A stretch of 64,000 bases of DNA from Granulicatella seriolae. GTDB lineage: Bacteria; Bacillota; Bacilli; Lactobacillales; Aerococcaceae. The notes under the pieces were generated by a model. It was not told the DNA's origin. It worked only from the letters and a program-made list of their open reading frames with translations, and did no database searches. A program made the translations under genes and the position numbers. Position 1 is the stretch's first letter, and each line of letters opens with the position of its first letter. Positions 53,220 through 61,265 of the stretch are shown piece by piece. The stretch lies in the NCBI RefSeq assembly GCF_024543085.1, contig NZ_JANHNZ010000007.1, positions 29,398 through 93,397 on the forward strand. Reading direction: 5' to 3'.

Positions 53220-54389
53220 ATGAACTTTATTGTAATTTCACCATTTTACCCACAAAACTTTCAAAATTTTTCTATTGAATTGAGTCATAAAGGAATACGA
53301 GTTTTGGGTATTGGTCAAGAGCCTTATGATCAGTTAGACCAAGCTTTAAAAGATGCCTTAACGGAATATTATCGGGTTGATGACTTAGAAAACTTGGATC
53401 AAGTAGTTCGGGCAGTGGCTTTTTTCTTCCATAAGTATGGGCCAATTGACCGAATCGAATCCCACAATGAATATTGGTTAGAACTAGATGCTGCTTTGCG
53501 GACACAGTTCAATATTTTTGGTGTTAAAAGCAAGGAGCTAGAAAAAACGAAGCTGAAATCTGCTATGAAAAAACTATTTAAAAAAGCCGGTGTACCGGTT
53601 GTTGAAGGTATAGTTGTTAAGAGCAAGAACCAGGGCAAGAAAGCTGTTCAAAAATTGGGCTATCCTCTTATTGCCAAACCAGACAATGGTGTTGGTGGTT
53701 CGGGAACTTATAAACTTCAATCAGAACAAGATCTACAGCATTTTTTAGAGGAGTGGAATGAAGATAGTCCATACTTCTTTGAGCAAATGATTGACTCACA
53801 AGATGTTTGTACCTTTGATGGCTTGGTCGACAAAGATGGGAATATTGTATTCTCTACTAGCTTGACCTATTTCTACACACCTTTAAGCGTGGTAGCACAA
53901 GGTTTAGACAATACGTTCTATATTGAAAAAGAGATTGACTCTAAATTAAAAGAGTATGGACAAGCGATTGTGGAGACGTTTGGCATGAAGGAGCGTTTCT
54001 TCCATATTGAATTTTTCCGTATGCCAGACGGAGATTATGTGGCATTAGAATACAATAACCGTCCAGCAGGTGGTTTTACCATTGAAGTGTATAATAAAGC
54101 CCATCACATCAATCTTTATGAACTGTATGCAGCTATGGTGGCGGGACAAGAGATCAAAAAACAAAGTCCTAATTCCCATTATTGCTTAGCGGCTTCAAGA
54201 AGATTTTCAAAAAACTATGCTCATTCGCAAGAAGAAATTCAAGAACATTTCCCACTAGAGTATCAATATGCTTACCAAGTCCCACAAGCTTTTGCTGGAT
54301 TGCAAGGGGACCTGATCAATGTTTTAACCAGCTCAGAGTTTGAAAAGATCAAAGAGATGGTGGCCTACATTGGTCAACTAGACGACTAA
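53220..54389 (+). CDS. ATP-grasp ligase-like protein B
   Basis: 389 aa paralogue of ATP-grasp A: FIVISPFYPQNFQNFSIEL, KYGPIDRIESHNEYWLE, KSAMKKLFKKAGVPVVEG, GYPLIAKPDNGVGGSG and ALEYNNRPAGG. The ATP-binding lysine/glycine loop and metal-binding E-x-N motif are intact in both copies, so both are probably active rather than one being decayed. Substrate unknown. AAAGAGGTAACC before ATG. Confidence 0.85.
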   Translation: MNFIVISPFYPQNFQNFSIELSHKGIRVLGIGQEPYDQLDQALKDALTEYYRVDDLENLDQVVRAVAFFFHKYGPIDRIESHNEYWLELDAALRTQFNIFGVKSKELEKTKLKSAMKKLFKKAGVPVVEGIVVKSKNQGKKAVQKLGYPLIAKPDNGVGGSGTYKLQSEQDLQHFLEEWNEDSPYFFEQMIDSQDVCTFDGLVDKDGNIVFSTSLTYFYTPLSVVAQGLDNTFYIEKEIDSKLKEYGQAIVETFGMKERFFHIEFFRMPDGDYVALEYNNRPAGGFTIEVYNKAHHINLYELYAAMVAGQEIKKQSPNSHYCLAASRRFSKNYAHSQEEIQEHFPLEYQYAYQVPQAFAGLQGDLINVLTSSEFEKIKEMVAYIGQLDD

Positions 54390-54398
54390 CTATTAACC

Positions 54399-54427
54399 TT
54401 GTCCAAAAGCAAAGTCCTCGTTATAAT
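54399..54427 (+). promoter_or_regulatory. Promoter before the SAP-like gene
   Basis: TTGTCC (54399-54404), 17 nt, TATAAT (54422-54427), 38 nt before the start codon. It implies separate transcription from the ATP-grasp genes. Confidence 0.65.
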
Positions 54428-54464
54428 GAAGAGAGTAAATACTTTCCTAGAGGAGTTTGATTAG

Positions 54465-55046
54465 ATGGCAAAAGAAAAGTGGAACGGTACTCCGCAAGAA
54501 ATAGAGCGTGTCAAAGACTTGTATAAAGACTATCAAGTAATGCCCTATATTTCACCAGAACGAGACCTTAACGACTGGTTAGCACAAGTTGAATTATCTT
54601 CAAGTAAATTAGTTCCAAAACGGAATATGCTGATGCTAGAAGAAGGCTTACTTCCTGGACATATCATTGTTCTATGGCGAGTACAATTCGGGACTTATAC
54701 GACGACAACGGTTATTTCAAAATATTTTGAGCATATGTATGGGGTAAACGGCAAACAAGCCATGGCTGAATTAATCGAAAAAGGAATGGTAGTAGAAGAA
54801 AGAGCTCTAGATTCCTTAGACCATCTAACAGCACCAATGCTTAAGAAATTCTTGAAGGATAAAGGTGTGGCAGGTCTATCAAAAATGACCAAAAGAGAGC
54901 TTGAAGAAAGTATTCATGCTAACTTTACCGAAGAGGAATTAGCCCCATATTTTGATATTCGAGGCTATCACTTAACTGAATTAGGTGAAAAAGTTCTTGC
55001 CAACCATCCTGAAGTGATTGAAAAGCATCCAAAGAAAAAGTTTTAG
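54465..55046 (+). CDS. Uncharacterised protein with SAP-like C-terminal segment
   Basis: 193 aa. No membrane or signal segment. The segment around residues 125-150 (TAPMLKKFLKDKGVAGLSKMTKREL) resembles a SAP motif, a two-helix DNA-binding element (L..FLK..GV.G..SKM.KREL). The remaining sequence is unrecognised. GAGGAG site. Function unknown; DNA binding is inference. A full palindromic element begins 7 nt after the stop. Confidence 0.7.
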   Translation: MAKEKWNGTPQEIERVKDLYKDYQVMPYISPERDLNDWLAQVELSSSKLVPKRNMLMLEEGLLPGHIIVLWRVQFGTYTTTTVISKYFEHMYGVNGKQAMAELIEKGMVVEERALDSLDHLTAPMLKKFLKDKGVAGLSKMTKRELEESIHANFTEEELAPYFDIRGYHLTELGEKVLANHPEVIEKHPKKKF

Positions 55047-55052
55047 ATTAGT

Positions 55053-55300
55053 GCTGGGTAAAAAGTCTGTAATAAAAAAAGCATTCTAAATCATAAAAGA
55101 GTTCCCCAGAAATCTATCCGAAATGGGAACGGTGGCACCGCCGTGAGCCTTGGTCTCACTGGCTTAGCTGTCTACGTGTCTGTAATCGGCTGAAGCCGAA
55201 ACATCCACTGTACGTCAGCTATGCTATACACCGTTCTGTACGGATAGATTTCTGGGGAACTCTTTTATTTGGTTACCATTTGGACTTTTTATCCAACTCC
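55053..55300. repeat. Structured palindromic element with outer repeat, most complete copy
   Basis: Outer arms gctgggtaaaaagtctg (55053) and tggactttttatccaactcc (55281-55300). Perfect 26-bp inner arms 55095-55120 and 55241-55266. Core starts acggtggcaccgcc, has GTGAG/CTCAC around ccttggt and ends caccgtt. Compared with the copy at 41966 the arm shows two compensatory base-pair changes (T-A to C-G, G-C to C-G). Confidence 0.88.
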
Positions 55301-55595
55301 TTATAGATACGTAGTTAGCTAAGTTGTGAGGTTAGTATCATGGCGACGCCACCGTTCTCGTTCCTGTTTCTTTTCTTGCAAACTCTTTTGTTGAATGAAT
55401 GGTAGCATAGACTTTTTGCCCAGCCTCTTGTTTAGCCATCATTTGACGTTGCGCCTTATCTCTTTGAATATCTTAAGAAGGTTAAAATTTTTTTGTCATT
55501 CTATGAGCTGTCCTTAGTTAAGTTGATTTTATGGTGGTTATTGGGTAAACTGAAAATGTAAACGTTATTAATTGGGTTTTAAGGAGGAGAATGAC
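55301..55595 (+). other. Intergenic region with an element fragment
   Basis: No gene. 55341-55435 is a further partial element (tggcgacgccaccgttctcg ... actcttttg ... gactttttgcccagcc) lacking its left part. The remainder is AT-rich and probably contains the promoter for the next gene; TTGATT (55521) is the best -35-like hexamer seen, without a clear partner. Confidence 0.45.
55341..55435. repeat. Palindromic element, right-end fragment
   Basis: Contains the reversed core end gacgccaccgtt, an arm end actcttttg and the outer right arm gactttttgcccagcc, but no matching left arms. Decayed copy directly beside the complete one. Confidence 0.6.
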
Positions 55596-56075
55596 ATGAA
55601 TAAGAATAGTATCACTGTGGTTGTTTTGGTTGCCATTATAGCTTTTTTTATGGGTGGGTGGCTCGGGCGAATGACAAATACCATGAAGTCATATCAGTTG
55701 ATTGCTGTTTCAGAGAATCAAGATGTAACAGTTGATCAATTGCAGGTTATTGCAAGTGAAACCGAAATTGCCATTCTAGATTTACCAAACTTTACCGTAC
55801 GTGACAAGAATATTAATGGAATGGTTAACTTCACCATATTGGTGGGAGAAGATGTAGTTGCCCAATATCAGCATTTCACTTATTTTGGAGAAGATGGCAA
55901 ACTTGTCACCTTTGCAAATAGTGACACTGCAAACTATCATAAAAGAACCATCGTCTTAAAAGGCGGACATTCAAAATTAGGCTTATTAAAAGGTAGAATT
56001 GAAATTCCTAGAAAAAATCTACCAACCTTAGTTGAAGATATCCCTCTTGTGTTCGAAGAATTGAATAGTAATTAG
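55596..56075 (+). CDS. Uncharacterised membrane-anchored extracytoplasmic protein
   Basis: 159 aa from ATG at 55596, preceded by AAGGAGGAGAATGAC; the upstream in-frame start at 55572 has no ribosome site. One N-terminal hydrophobic helix (residues about 6-26, TVVVLVAIIAFFMGGWLG) then a soluble beta-rich domain. No lipobox. Not recognised. Single gene. Confidence 0.75.
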   Translation: MNKNSITVVVLVAIIAFFMGGWLGRMTNTMKSYQLIAVSENQDVTVDQLQVIASETEIAILDLPNFTVRDKNINGMVNFTILVGEDVVAQYQHFTYFGEDGKLVTFANSDTANYHKRTIVLKGGHSKLGLLKGRIEIPRKNLPTLVEDIPLVFEELNSN

Positions 56076-56221
56076 TCAAAATAAAAAGATGTCTTAGTAA
56101 GAGTGCATAAAAAATTAAGCAACCTAGATAGTTTGGCTGATATTGTGTGATTTCCTAAAGTAAGTTAGGAATATTTTGGTGCATGGAATCGTGATGGAAA
56201 ATAAGTTTAATCAAATAGTAG

Positions 56222-57112
56222 TCATTTAGGTGATACAAGAAATTGCTCTTGTAATTCTCTTAAAAATGTTTCAGCTGGTTTTGAGAATACTTGATACTTT
56301 TTCCAAATAATATATAGTGGGGTTTCTAATCGTGGTTCTAAAGGCCTAAAACAAAGTGTTGAAAATGGACTTGTAGTAACAAGTTTATCCAAGCAGAGGG
56401 CATTGCCCAAGCCTTCTTCTACCATAATAGCCGCATTATAAATCAAGTCATAAGTGGCTACTATTTTTTGATGCTTAGCATGCTCCCCAAGCCATCCTGA
56501 TAATTCATTTCCCTCTAATGCTTGTCTTGAACACAGTAGTGGTAAATTCTCTATGTTTTCTGACTGTATACTATCCAACTCTGACAGTGGACTATCTTTT
56601 CTTATAAGTAAACCCCATGTATCTGTAGTCGGTAGACGGAGGTAATCATATTTTTGAATATGAGCGGTACCGATAATAATGCCAAAATCTAATAATCCTT
56701 TATCCAAACGTTCCATAACGTCATTAGCATTTCCACTGTAAAAATGATATTGAATATTGGGATGCTTCTCTTGAAGTTTTTTGATGCTTTTGGCAATAAG
56801 ATGCATATTATCTGTTTCACCGCCACCTATATAAATATTTCCGCTCAATTCATTATTTGTGCTACTAATTTCAGCTTTGGTTTTCTCTAATAAGTCTAGC
56901 ATTTCCTCTGCTCTTTTTCGGAGAAGTATACCTTCATCTGTCAATGTGATGTTCCGGTTTCCTCTAATAAATAATTTCTTGCCTAATTCTTGTTCAAGAT
57001 CCCTTAACATTCGAGACAATGGGGGCTGAGTCATATACAATTGCTCAGCAGCCCTACTTATGCTACCTTCTCGTGCTACTGCAAGAAAATACTGCAATAC
57101 TTTAATGTCCAT
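56222..57112 (-). CDS. LysR-family transcriptional regulator
   Basis: 296 aa. N-terminal HTH: MDIKVLQYFLAVAREGSISRAAEQLYMTQPPLSRMLRDLE; the C-terminal two-lobed effector-binding domain follows. ATG at 57112 follows GGAGGTGC; the upstream in-frame ATG at 57133 has none. Divergent from the acetyltransferase gene, which it may control. Confidence 0.92.
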   Translation of the reverse strand: MDIKVLQYFLAVAREGSISRAAEQLYMTQPPLSRMLRDLEQELGKKLFIRGNRNITLTDEGILLRKRAEEMLDLLEKTKAEISSTNNELSGNIYIGGGETDNMHLIAKSIKKLQEKHPNIQYHFYSGNANDVMERLDKGLLDFGIIIGTAHIQKYDYLRLPTTDTWGLLIRKDSPLSELDSIQSENIENLPLLCSRQALEGNELSGWLGEHAKHQKIVATYDLIYNAAIMVEEGLGNALCLDKLVTTSPFSTLCFRPLEPRLETPLYIIWKKYQVFSKPAETFLRELQEQFLVSPK

Positions 57113-57146
57113 AATGCACCTCCTCATAGCCATAGTAGCACATCGT

Positions 57147-57167
57147 CATATACTTTTAAAGTATATG
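57147..57167. promoter_or_regulatory. Candidate LysR-type operator
   Basis: A dyad catatacttt-t-aaagtatatg with 10-bp arms and a 1-nt centre, located between the divergent LysR and acetyltransferase genes. It overlaps likely -10 sequence (tatact). Confidence 0.5.
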
Positions 57168-57189
57168 AGAGTATATACTATATGTATTT

Positions 57190-57249
57190 GATATTGTGTG
57201 TGCTGTGACTTATCCTATTATTAAGATAAGTCACAGCACACACAATATC
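57190..57249 (+). promoter_or_regulatory. Long perfect hairpin in the acetyltransferase 5' leader
   Basis: Arms 57190-57214 and 57225-57249 form an uninterrupted 25-bp inverted repeat with a 10-nt loop. No T run follows. The ribosome binding site AAAGGGGAG begins only 4 nt later, so a folded leader would crowd the translation start. Probably an operator dyad or mRNA structure rather than a terminator. Confidence 0.6.
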
Positions 57250-57268
57250 GTTAAAGGGGAGAATCCGT

Positions 57269-57835
57269 ATGAATTTACAAGAATTTTTAGATGAGATGAA
57301 TCAAGGAAAATCGGTTGTTGGAGGGTCAGAAGCACATCGTTTTATGGTTAAGCTCAGTAATGAAGCCATGCGTTTAACTAGTGAGCTGAACAATCGTTAC
57401 CATACTCCAGAAGAGGTTCTTAGTCTTATGGAAAAGATTACTGGACAACCGATAGATAAGTCTTTTGCAATGTTTCCGCCATTTTACACAGACTGCGGAA
57501 AAAATATTACTATAGGAAAAAATGTATTTATTAATGCGGGATGCAAGTTTCAAGATCAAGGAGGGATTACTATTGGAGATGGCTCTTTAATTGGTCATAA
57601 TGCAGTGCTGGCTACGCTAAATCATGATGTGAATCCAGAAAAGCGAGGAAATCTAAAGCCAGCACCGATTATCATTGGTAAAAATGTATGGATTGGTGCA
57701 AACGTAACGGTATTGCCTGGTGTAACAATTGGTGACGGAGCTATTATCGCAGCAGGAGCAGTAGTAACAAAAGATGTTGCCGCAAATACGATTGTTGGTG
57801 GTGTACCTGCCAAGTTAATAAAAGCTATTGACTAA
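57269..57835 (+). CDS. Maltose/galactoside O-acetyltransferase family protein
   Basis: 188 aa hexapeptide-repeat (left-handed beta-helix) acetyltransferase of the LacA/Maa/NodL family. Helical N-terminus, then [26 protein letters not shown], the catalytic His in [10 protein letters not shown], and [32 protein letters not shown]. Acetylates a sugar with acetyl-CoA. AAAGGGGAG site follows the long hairpin described separately. Confidence 0.92.
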   Translation: MNLQEFLDEMNQGKSVVGGSEAHRFMVKLSNEAMRLTSELNNRYHTPEEVLSLMEKITGQPIDKSFAMFPPFYTDCGKNITIGKNVFINAGCKFQDQGGITIGDGSLIGHNAVLATLNHDVNPEKRGNLKPAPIIIGKNVWIGANVTVLPGVTIGDGAIIAAGAVVTKDVAANTIVGGVPAKLIKAID

Positions 57836-57904
57836 TCGACAGCTATAAAATAATTTGTTAAGTATCAAATGTCATATTTTTAGATAAATGGAGTGAGGAC
57901 ATAT

Positions 57905-58426
57905 ATGAGAAAAACAATTGTTAGTCTAATGTTCATTGTGTGCTTAATTCTTTTGACCAGCTGTTCAAGTCATGTGGTGCAGAGTGACTTGCCTATCAGT
58001 AAAATGACAGAGACCAACTCAAATTCCACTATGGAGGAAAGAGTAGATACAGGAGAAGAGGCAATGAAAAATAATCTACTACCTATCACTATTCAAGTGA
58101 ATGGAAAGAATTTTAAGGCACTCATGCAGGATAATGAAACAGCAAGAACTTTTATTGAACAACTGCCACTCACACTAACTATGGATGATTATGCCTCACA
58201 AGAAAAGGTGACTAGTTTACCTTTTTCTGTGACATCTACACAAACCCACATGCCTTCAACTATTAACGCTGGGGAATTATATCTTTGGTCAGACAGCAAC
58301 TTAGTATTGTTTTATGAAACTTTTTCCAATTCCTATACCTATATTCCCCTGGGGTACATAGAAGATATCAGTGGACTTGAGGAAACTCTGGGCAAAGATA
58401 GTGTTCAAGTGACTTTTCAGAAGTAA
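57905..58426 (+). CDS. Lipoprotein with cyclophilin-like domain
   Basis: 173 aa from ATG at 57905 (GGAGTGAGG upstream; the GTG at 57893 belongs to the site). Signal peptide with lipobox LTSC, C20 lipidated. After a polar linker, the segment PITIQVNGKNFKALMQDNETARTFIEQLPLTLTM and later LYLWSDSNLVLFYE resemble the cyclophilin-like fold (PF18050). The role is unknown to me; it should be anchored to the outer face of the membrane. Confidence 0.78.
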   Translation: MRKTIVSLMFIVCLILLTSCSSHVVQSDLPISKMTETNSNSTMEERVDTGEEAMKNNLLPITIQVNGKNFKALMQDNETARTFIEQLPLTLTMDDYASQEKVTSLPFSVTSTQTHMPSTINAGELYLWSDSNLVLFYETFSNSYTYIPLGYIEDISGLEETLGKDSVQVTFQK

Positions 58427-58553
58427 GAATGGATATAAGATTACAATTTGGGCTATAATAGAATTGAAACATGGTTGGAGAAGAAGGCAAATGAGAATAT
58501 CTTACCACTGTAACGAGTCAAATCTATTCAAAAAATAAGAAAGAGGGTTTCTT

Positions 58554-59354
58554 ATGACAGCTCATAAAAAGTATTTGATTATTAATGCGGATGATTTTGC
58601 TTATACACCTGGGGTTACTTATGGAATTATTGAAGCCTATAAAAAGGGTATTGTTACATCGACGACTGCTCTTACTGTATCGGATTTTTTCGAGGAAGCC
58701 ATGGAAATAAGAAATCTTTTGGCACCAAATTTACCTGTTGGAGTCCACTTGACCTTGAGTCTGCGAGGTTTTTCTCCGCTTCTAGATAGGGAAGATGTGC
58801 CAACTTTAGTAAATGCAGAGGTGACCTTCCATACACAGTATGAATTAGAATCCTTGGTGGATTTGAATGAGGTTTACCGTGAGTGGGATGCACAAATTGC
58901 AAGATTTTATCAGTTAGGTTACACGCCTGACCATATCGACTCACATCATTATGTCCATGGAAAAAACGAACAACTCTTTGAGATTGCGGTACAACTCTGT
59001 GAAAAATATAAATTACCTATGCGAAATGTTAGTCCAACTCTTGGTAGCATAGATAGTCCGGTAGATTATGGAAATATCAAAAGTCCAGATACCATACTTG
59101 CTTCCTTCTACGCTAGAGAGGTTACTAAAGAAAAACTCTTATCCATTATAGACCAAGTGGGAGCTAGCCAAGCAGGAACGATTACTGAGATGAACTGTCA
59201 CCCAGCCTTTATTGACCCTGAACTTCAAAAGTATTCATCTTATGTAGACGAACGTGTGACAGAATACGCCTTACTGACAGCACCAGACATGTTTGAGGAA
59301 ATTAAAAAACGAGGAATTGAATTGACAGATTTTTCTGTATTTCATGAAGATTAG
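58554..59354 (+). CDS. ChbG/YdjC-family carbohydrate deacetylase
   Basis: 266 aa. Metal-dependent deacetylase fold: LIINADDFAYTPGVTYGI near the N-terminus (metal-site DD), GVHLTLS, and DHIDSHHYVHG with the metal histidines, then TEMNCHPAF. Removes acetyl from N-acetyl-hexosamine oligosaccharides such as chitobiose; substrate here unproven. AAGAGGG site. It lies beside the uronate genes but ends in its own terminator. Confidence 0.9.
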   Translation: MTAHKKYLIINADDFAYTPGVTYGIIEAYKKGIVTSTTALTVSDFFEEAMEIRNLLAPNLPVGVHLTLSLRGFSPLLDREDVPTLVNAEVTFHTQYELESLVDLNEVYREWDAQIARFYQLGYTPDHIDSHHYVHGKNEQLFEIAVQLCEKYKLPMRNVSPTLGSIDSPVDYGNIKSPDTILASFYAREVTKEKLLSIIDQVGASQAGTITEMNCHPAFIDPELQKYSSYVDERVTEYALLTAPDMFEEIKKRGIELTDFSVFHED

Positions 59355-59367
59355 TAGACAGATTGGA

Positions 59368-59402
59368 AAAAGACACTTTCTAAATAGGAAAGTGCCTTTT
59401 TT
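59368..59402 (+). terminator. Terminator of the YdjC-like gene
   Basis: gacactttc / gaaagtgcc stem with one mismatch, followed by a T-rich run. Confidence 0.75.
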
Positions 59403-59434
59403 CTTTTTGATTGCATCACAATACAAAAGAAAAC

Positions 59435-59514
59435 TTCCTTTAAAATAAGCTTTGAAAAGGCTTGCTTTTTATTTTAGATTAGATATAATGACATTGAACA
59501 TTTCTTTAAAGGAA
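59435..59514. promoter_or_regulatory. Inverted 10-mers flanking the kduI promoter
   Basis: TTCCTTTAAA (59435-59444) and its exact reverse complement TTTAAAGGAA (59505-59514) bracket the promoter. A dimeric IclR-family regulator is encoded downstream, so these may be its operators. A chance match of 10 bp is possible in such AT-rich DNA. Confidence 0.45.
59462..59489 (+). promoter_or_regulatory. Promoter of the kdu/kdg operon
   Basis: TTGCTT (59462-59467), 16-nt spacer, TATAAT (59484-59489). 74 nt before the kduI start, leaving a leader that carries the second inverted 10-mer. Confidence 0.6.
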
Positions 59515-59563
59515 AATTGATTTCCAAATAAGAAATATAATTAAAGGTTAAGGAGTGTTTTTG

Positions 59564-60400
59564 ATGAAGATGGAAACAAGATATGGAAGTAGCCCAGAGT
59601 TGATTAGACATTTTTCGACGGAGCAATTAAGAAAGGAATTCTTAGTTGAAAAGTTATTTGTTCCTGGAGAAATTTTATTAACCTACACCCACAACGACCG
59701 CATGATTTTTGGTGGAGTAACTCCAACCATTGATGAGTTGGAAATTAAGCTTTCTAAAGAGTTGGGTGTCAACTACTTCTTGGAGCGCCGTGAATTGGGG
59801 GTTATCAATATTGGTGGCTCAGGTAGTATTATCATTGATGGCAAAGAAGAAAGTATGAAAAAGCAAGATGGTTACTATATAGGAAAAGAAACGAAAGATG
59901 TTCGCTTCAAATCAGATGACCCAGATAACCCAGCTAAATTTTACTGCGTGTCAGTTCCAGCACATAAAATTTACCCGAATGTCAAAATTTCTATTGATAC
60001 TATCACTCCAATGGTAACTGGTGACCCGAAAACATTGAACAAACGTAAAATTTTCCAATATATTCATCCTAATGTCTGTGAATCTTGCCAACTACAAATG
60101 GGCTACACCATTTTAGAGGAGGGTTCAGCTTGGAATACCATGCCATGTCACACACACGAACGTCGTATGGAAACTTACTTATACTTTGATATGGATCCTA
60201 ATACTAAAGTTTTCCATTTCATGGGAGCGCCTGATGAAACAAAACACTTGGTCATGAGTAATGAACAAGCCACCATTTCACCTAGTTGGTCAATCCATAC
60301 GGGTGTTGGAACGGCAGATTACACATTTATTTGGGCTATGTGTGGCGAAAATATTACTTATGATGATATGGATATGATTGATATGAACGACTTAAAATAA
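59564..60400 (+). CDS. kduI: 5-dehydro-4-deoxy-D-glucuronate isomerase
   Basis: Converts 5-keto-4-deoxyuronate (from unsaturated uronates) to 2,5-diketo-3-deoxygluconate. 278 aa from ATG at 59564 (AAGGAG upstream). Zinc-binding residues in CHTHERRMETYLYFD: H196, H198 and E203. GSASIIIDG-like GSGSIIIDGKEE also typical. First gene of the operon. Confidence 0.96.
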   Translation: MKMETRYGSSPELIRHFSTEQLRKEFLVEKLFVPGEILLTYTHNDRMIFGGVTPTIDELEIKLSKELGVNYFLERRELGVINIGGSGSIIIDGKEESMKKQDGYYIGKETKDVRFKSDDPDNPAKFYCVSVPAHKIYPNVKISIDTITPMVTGDPKTLNKRKIFQYIHPNVCESCQLQMGYTILEEGSAWNTMPCHTHERRMETYLYFDMDPNTKVFHFMGAPDETKHLVMSNEQATISPSWSIHTGVGTADYTFIWAMCGENITYDDMDMIDMNDLK

Positions 60401-60414
60401 AAGGAGAAATGACA

Positions 60415-61206
60415 ATGACTGGATTTAACATGGATTCATTCCGCTTAGACGGGAAAGTAGCACTTGTGACAGGGGCGGTTTATGGTATAGGTTTTGGTAT
60501 TGCAGAGGCTCTAGCAGCAGCTGGTGCTAAGATTGTTTTTAATAGTCTGACAGAAGAGGCTGTTCAACAAGGAACTCTGGCTTATCAAGAAAAAGGGATT
60601 GATGCGAAAGGGTATGTATTTGATGTAACCGATGAAGAAGCTGTGAAAATCGCTATCCAGCAGATTAAAGAGGACGTTGGTTCTGTTGATATTTTAGTCA
60701 ATAATGCAGGGATTATCAAACGGACACCAATGACAGAAATGACGGTTGAAGACTTCAGACAAGTGATTGACATCGATCTTAATGGTCCGTTCATCATGTC
60801 AAAAGCGGTTTTACCAGATATGGTCGCAAAAGGTCATGGTAAAATTATTAATATCTGTTCCATGATGAGTGAACTAGGGCGTGAAACCGTTAGTGCCTAC
60901 GCTGCAGCAAAAGGCGGCTTAAAGATGTTAACCAAAAATATTTGTGCTGAATTTGGTGGCAATAATATTCAATGTAACGGCATTGGACCGGGCTATATTG
61001 CGACACCTCAAACCGCACCTTTAAGAGAAGATGGGCATCCTTTTAATGAGTTTATCATTGGCCGTACGCCTGCTGCTCGTTGGGGTACTGTTGAAGATTT
61101 ACAAGGCTCTGCTGTTTTCTTATCTTCACCGGCCTCAGATTTTGTAAATGGTCATATTCTATACGTTGACGGTGGTATTTTAGCTTACATTGGCAAACAA
61201 CCTTAA
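60415..61206 (+). CDS. kduD: 2-dehydro-3-deoxy-D-gluconate 5-dehydrogenase
   Basis: Short-chain dehydrogenase of 263 aa reducing 2,5-diketo-3-deoxygluconate to 2-keto-3-deoxygluconate with NADH. Cofactor motif TGAVYGIGFGIA, NNAG in ILVNNAGIIKR, catalytic YAAAK. ATG at 60415 has AAGGAG at the best distance; the ATG at 60409 is too near. The end SDFVNGHILYVDGG is typical. Confidence 0.94.
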   Translation: MTGFNMDSFRLDGKVALVTGAVYGIGFGIAEALAAAGAKIVFNSLTEEAVQQGTLAYQEKGIDAKGYVFDVTDEEAVKIAIQQIKEDVGSVDILVNNAGIIKRTPMTEMTVEDFRQVIDIDLNGPFIMSKAVLPDMVAKGHGKIINICSMMSELGRETVSAYAAAKGGLKMLTKNICAEFGGNNIQCNGIGPGYIATPQTAPLREDGHPFNEFIIGRTPAARWGTVEDLQGSAVFLSSPASDFVNGHILYVDGGILAYIGKQP

Positions 61207-61265
61207 GCATAATTTTTAAATTTACAATGACTTACCTATCAAAAAATAAATGGGGTGATAATTCA

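Noticed and set aside
50303..54389. Biosynthetic gene cluster for a ribosomal peptide (microviridin-like ATP-grasp system)
   Set aside because: No precursor peptide frame or transporter is visible nearby, so the paired ATP-grasp genes alone do not justify the call.
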